Assembly: GCA_937924675.1 (NCBI GenBank) | Contig: CALEVL010000319.1 | Span: 1 to 7,007, forward strand | DNA length: 7,007 nucleotides | Source: an uncultured Ignavibacteria bacterium | GTDB lineage: Bacteria > Bacteroidota > Ignavibacteria > Tepidaquicellales > Tepidaquicellaceae | Reading direction: 5' to 3' | Shown: positions 6,829 to 7,007 of the stretch, in pieces | How positions within the stretch are numbered: the first letter of the stretch is position 1 | How the letters are laid out: each line of letters starts with the position of its first letter | Notes under the pieces: generated by a model | What the model was told of the DNA's origin: nothing | What the model saw: the letters and a program-made list of their open reading frames with translations, nothing else | Databases searched by the model: none | Made by a program: the position numbers and the translations under genes

Positions 6829-7007
6829 TTAAGCTTCCTTTTTCTCAGAAGTATCTTCACCTTCATTCTTAGCTTCAGCGACAGGAGTTTCAACTTCAGG
6901 AGCTTTCTCCTCAACTGCTTCAGCTATTGTTTCAACCACCGGAGCTTTTTCATCAACTGCTTCAGCTATTGTTTCAACCACCGGAGCTTTTTCATCAACT
7001 GCTTCAG
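6829..7007 (-). CDS. Partial gene: acidic, repetitive C-terminal tail of an unidentified protein
   Basis: This is the 3' end of a minus-strand gene whose start lies beyond the right edge. 58 complete codons are visible before TAA. They read as two identical 14-residue units (EAVDEKAPVVETIA), one diverged unit (EAVEEKAPEVETPV) and a charged end, AEAKNEGEDTSEKKEA. The tail is rich in Glu, Ala, Val, Lys and Pro, has no aromatic residues or Cys, and is probably disordered. The open frame, the codon-multiple repeat length and the terminator 32 bases past the stop all support a real gene that is last in its transcript. Similar Ala/Glu/Lys-rich extensions occur on some ribosomal proteins (bS16 and others) in Bacteroidota and Chlorobi relatives, so a ribosomal or other abundant cytoplasmic protein is possible, but the folded domain is not in the window and I do not assign one. 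Confidence 0.8.
   Translation of the reverse strand, partial: EAVDEKAPVVETIAEAVDEKAPVVETIAEAVEEKAPEVETPVAEAKNEGEDTSEKKEA
6911..7007. repeat. 42-base exact tandem repeat, in frame within the partial gene
   Basis: The sequence has an exact 42-base period from 6911 to the window edge, giving about 2.3 copies; 6911-6965 equals 6953-7007. A diverged copy lies at about 6869-6910 and encodes EAVEEKAPEVETPV. Forty-two bases equal 14 codons, so gain or loss of units keeps the frame. The array continues past the edge, so the total copy number is unknown. Confidence 0.93.

Noticed and set aside
6911..7007. The 42-base repeats as a CRISPR array
   Set aside because: The repeats are directly adjacent with no unique spacers and are in frame within a coding region.

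Overview
The window looks like chromosomal DNA from the Bacteroidota/Ignavibacteria/Chlorobi side of the tree. Four things point there. The secreted peptidase ends in a type IX secretion sorting domain with the QNYPNPFNP signature common in Ignavibacteria. The UvrA has lost one CxxC pair, in the way I recall from Bacteroidota UvrAs. Most starts have an A/T-rich leader and no Shine-Dalgarno. One TAnnTTTG element lies ahead of a start. The DNA is moderately A/T-rich. The assignment is an inference from motifs, not from a database match.

Layout. Positions 7-3515 (minus strand) hold a two-gene unit: uvrA, which encodes the damage-recognition ATPase of nucleotide excision repair, followed by a gene for a small exported TPR protein. 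The two overlap by 4 bases (ATGA). A 270-base divergent spacer (3516-3785) separates this unit from a plus-strand pair. The pair encodes a 300-residue exported, probably outer-membrane beta-barrel protein of unknown function (3786-4688) and, 22 bases later, a 674-residue secreted M1-family metallopeptidase with a type IX sorting domain (4711-6735). A strong stem-loop (6771-6797) sits between the convergent 3' ends. It is best oriented to end the last gene, a minus-strand reading frame (6829 to the window edge) of which only the acidic Ala/Glu/Pro/Val-rich C-terminal tail is visible. That tail is built from 14-residue tandem repeats.

How the genes relate. UvrA acts in the cytoplasm and the TPR protein is predicted to be exported, so their overlap suggests translational coupling rather than a shared pathway. 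The barrel protein and the peptidase probably share a transcript and both act at or beyond the outer membrane. Peptide scavenging is a plausible theme, but nothing in the barrel sequence proves it.

I see no transposase, integrase, phage gene, CRISPR array, tRNA, rRNA or recognisable defence system, and no convincing sign of an undescribed system. The points most worth a second look are the UvrA zinc-module loss, the GGMEH variant in the peptidase, the barrel/peptidase pair, and the 42-base tandem repeat in the partial gene.
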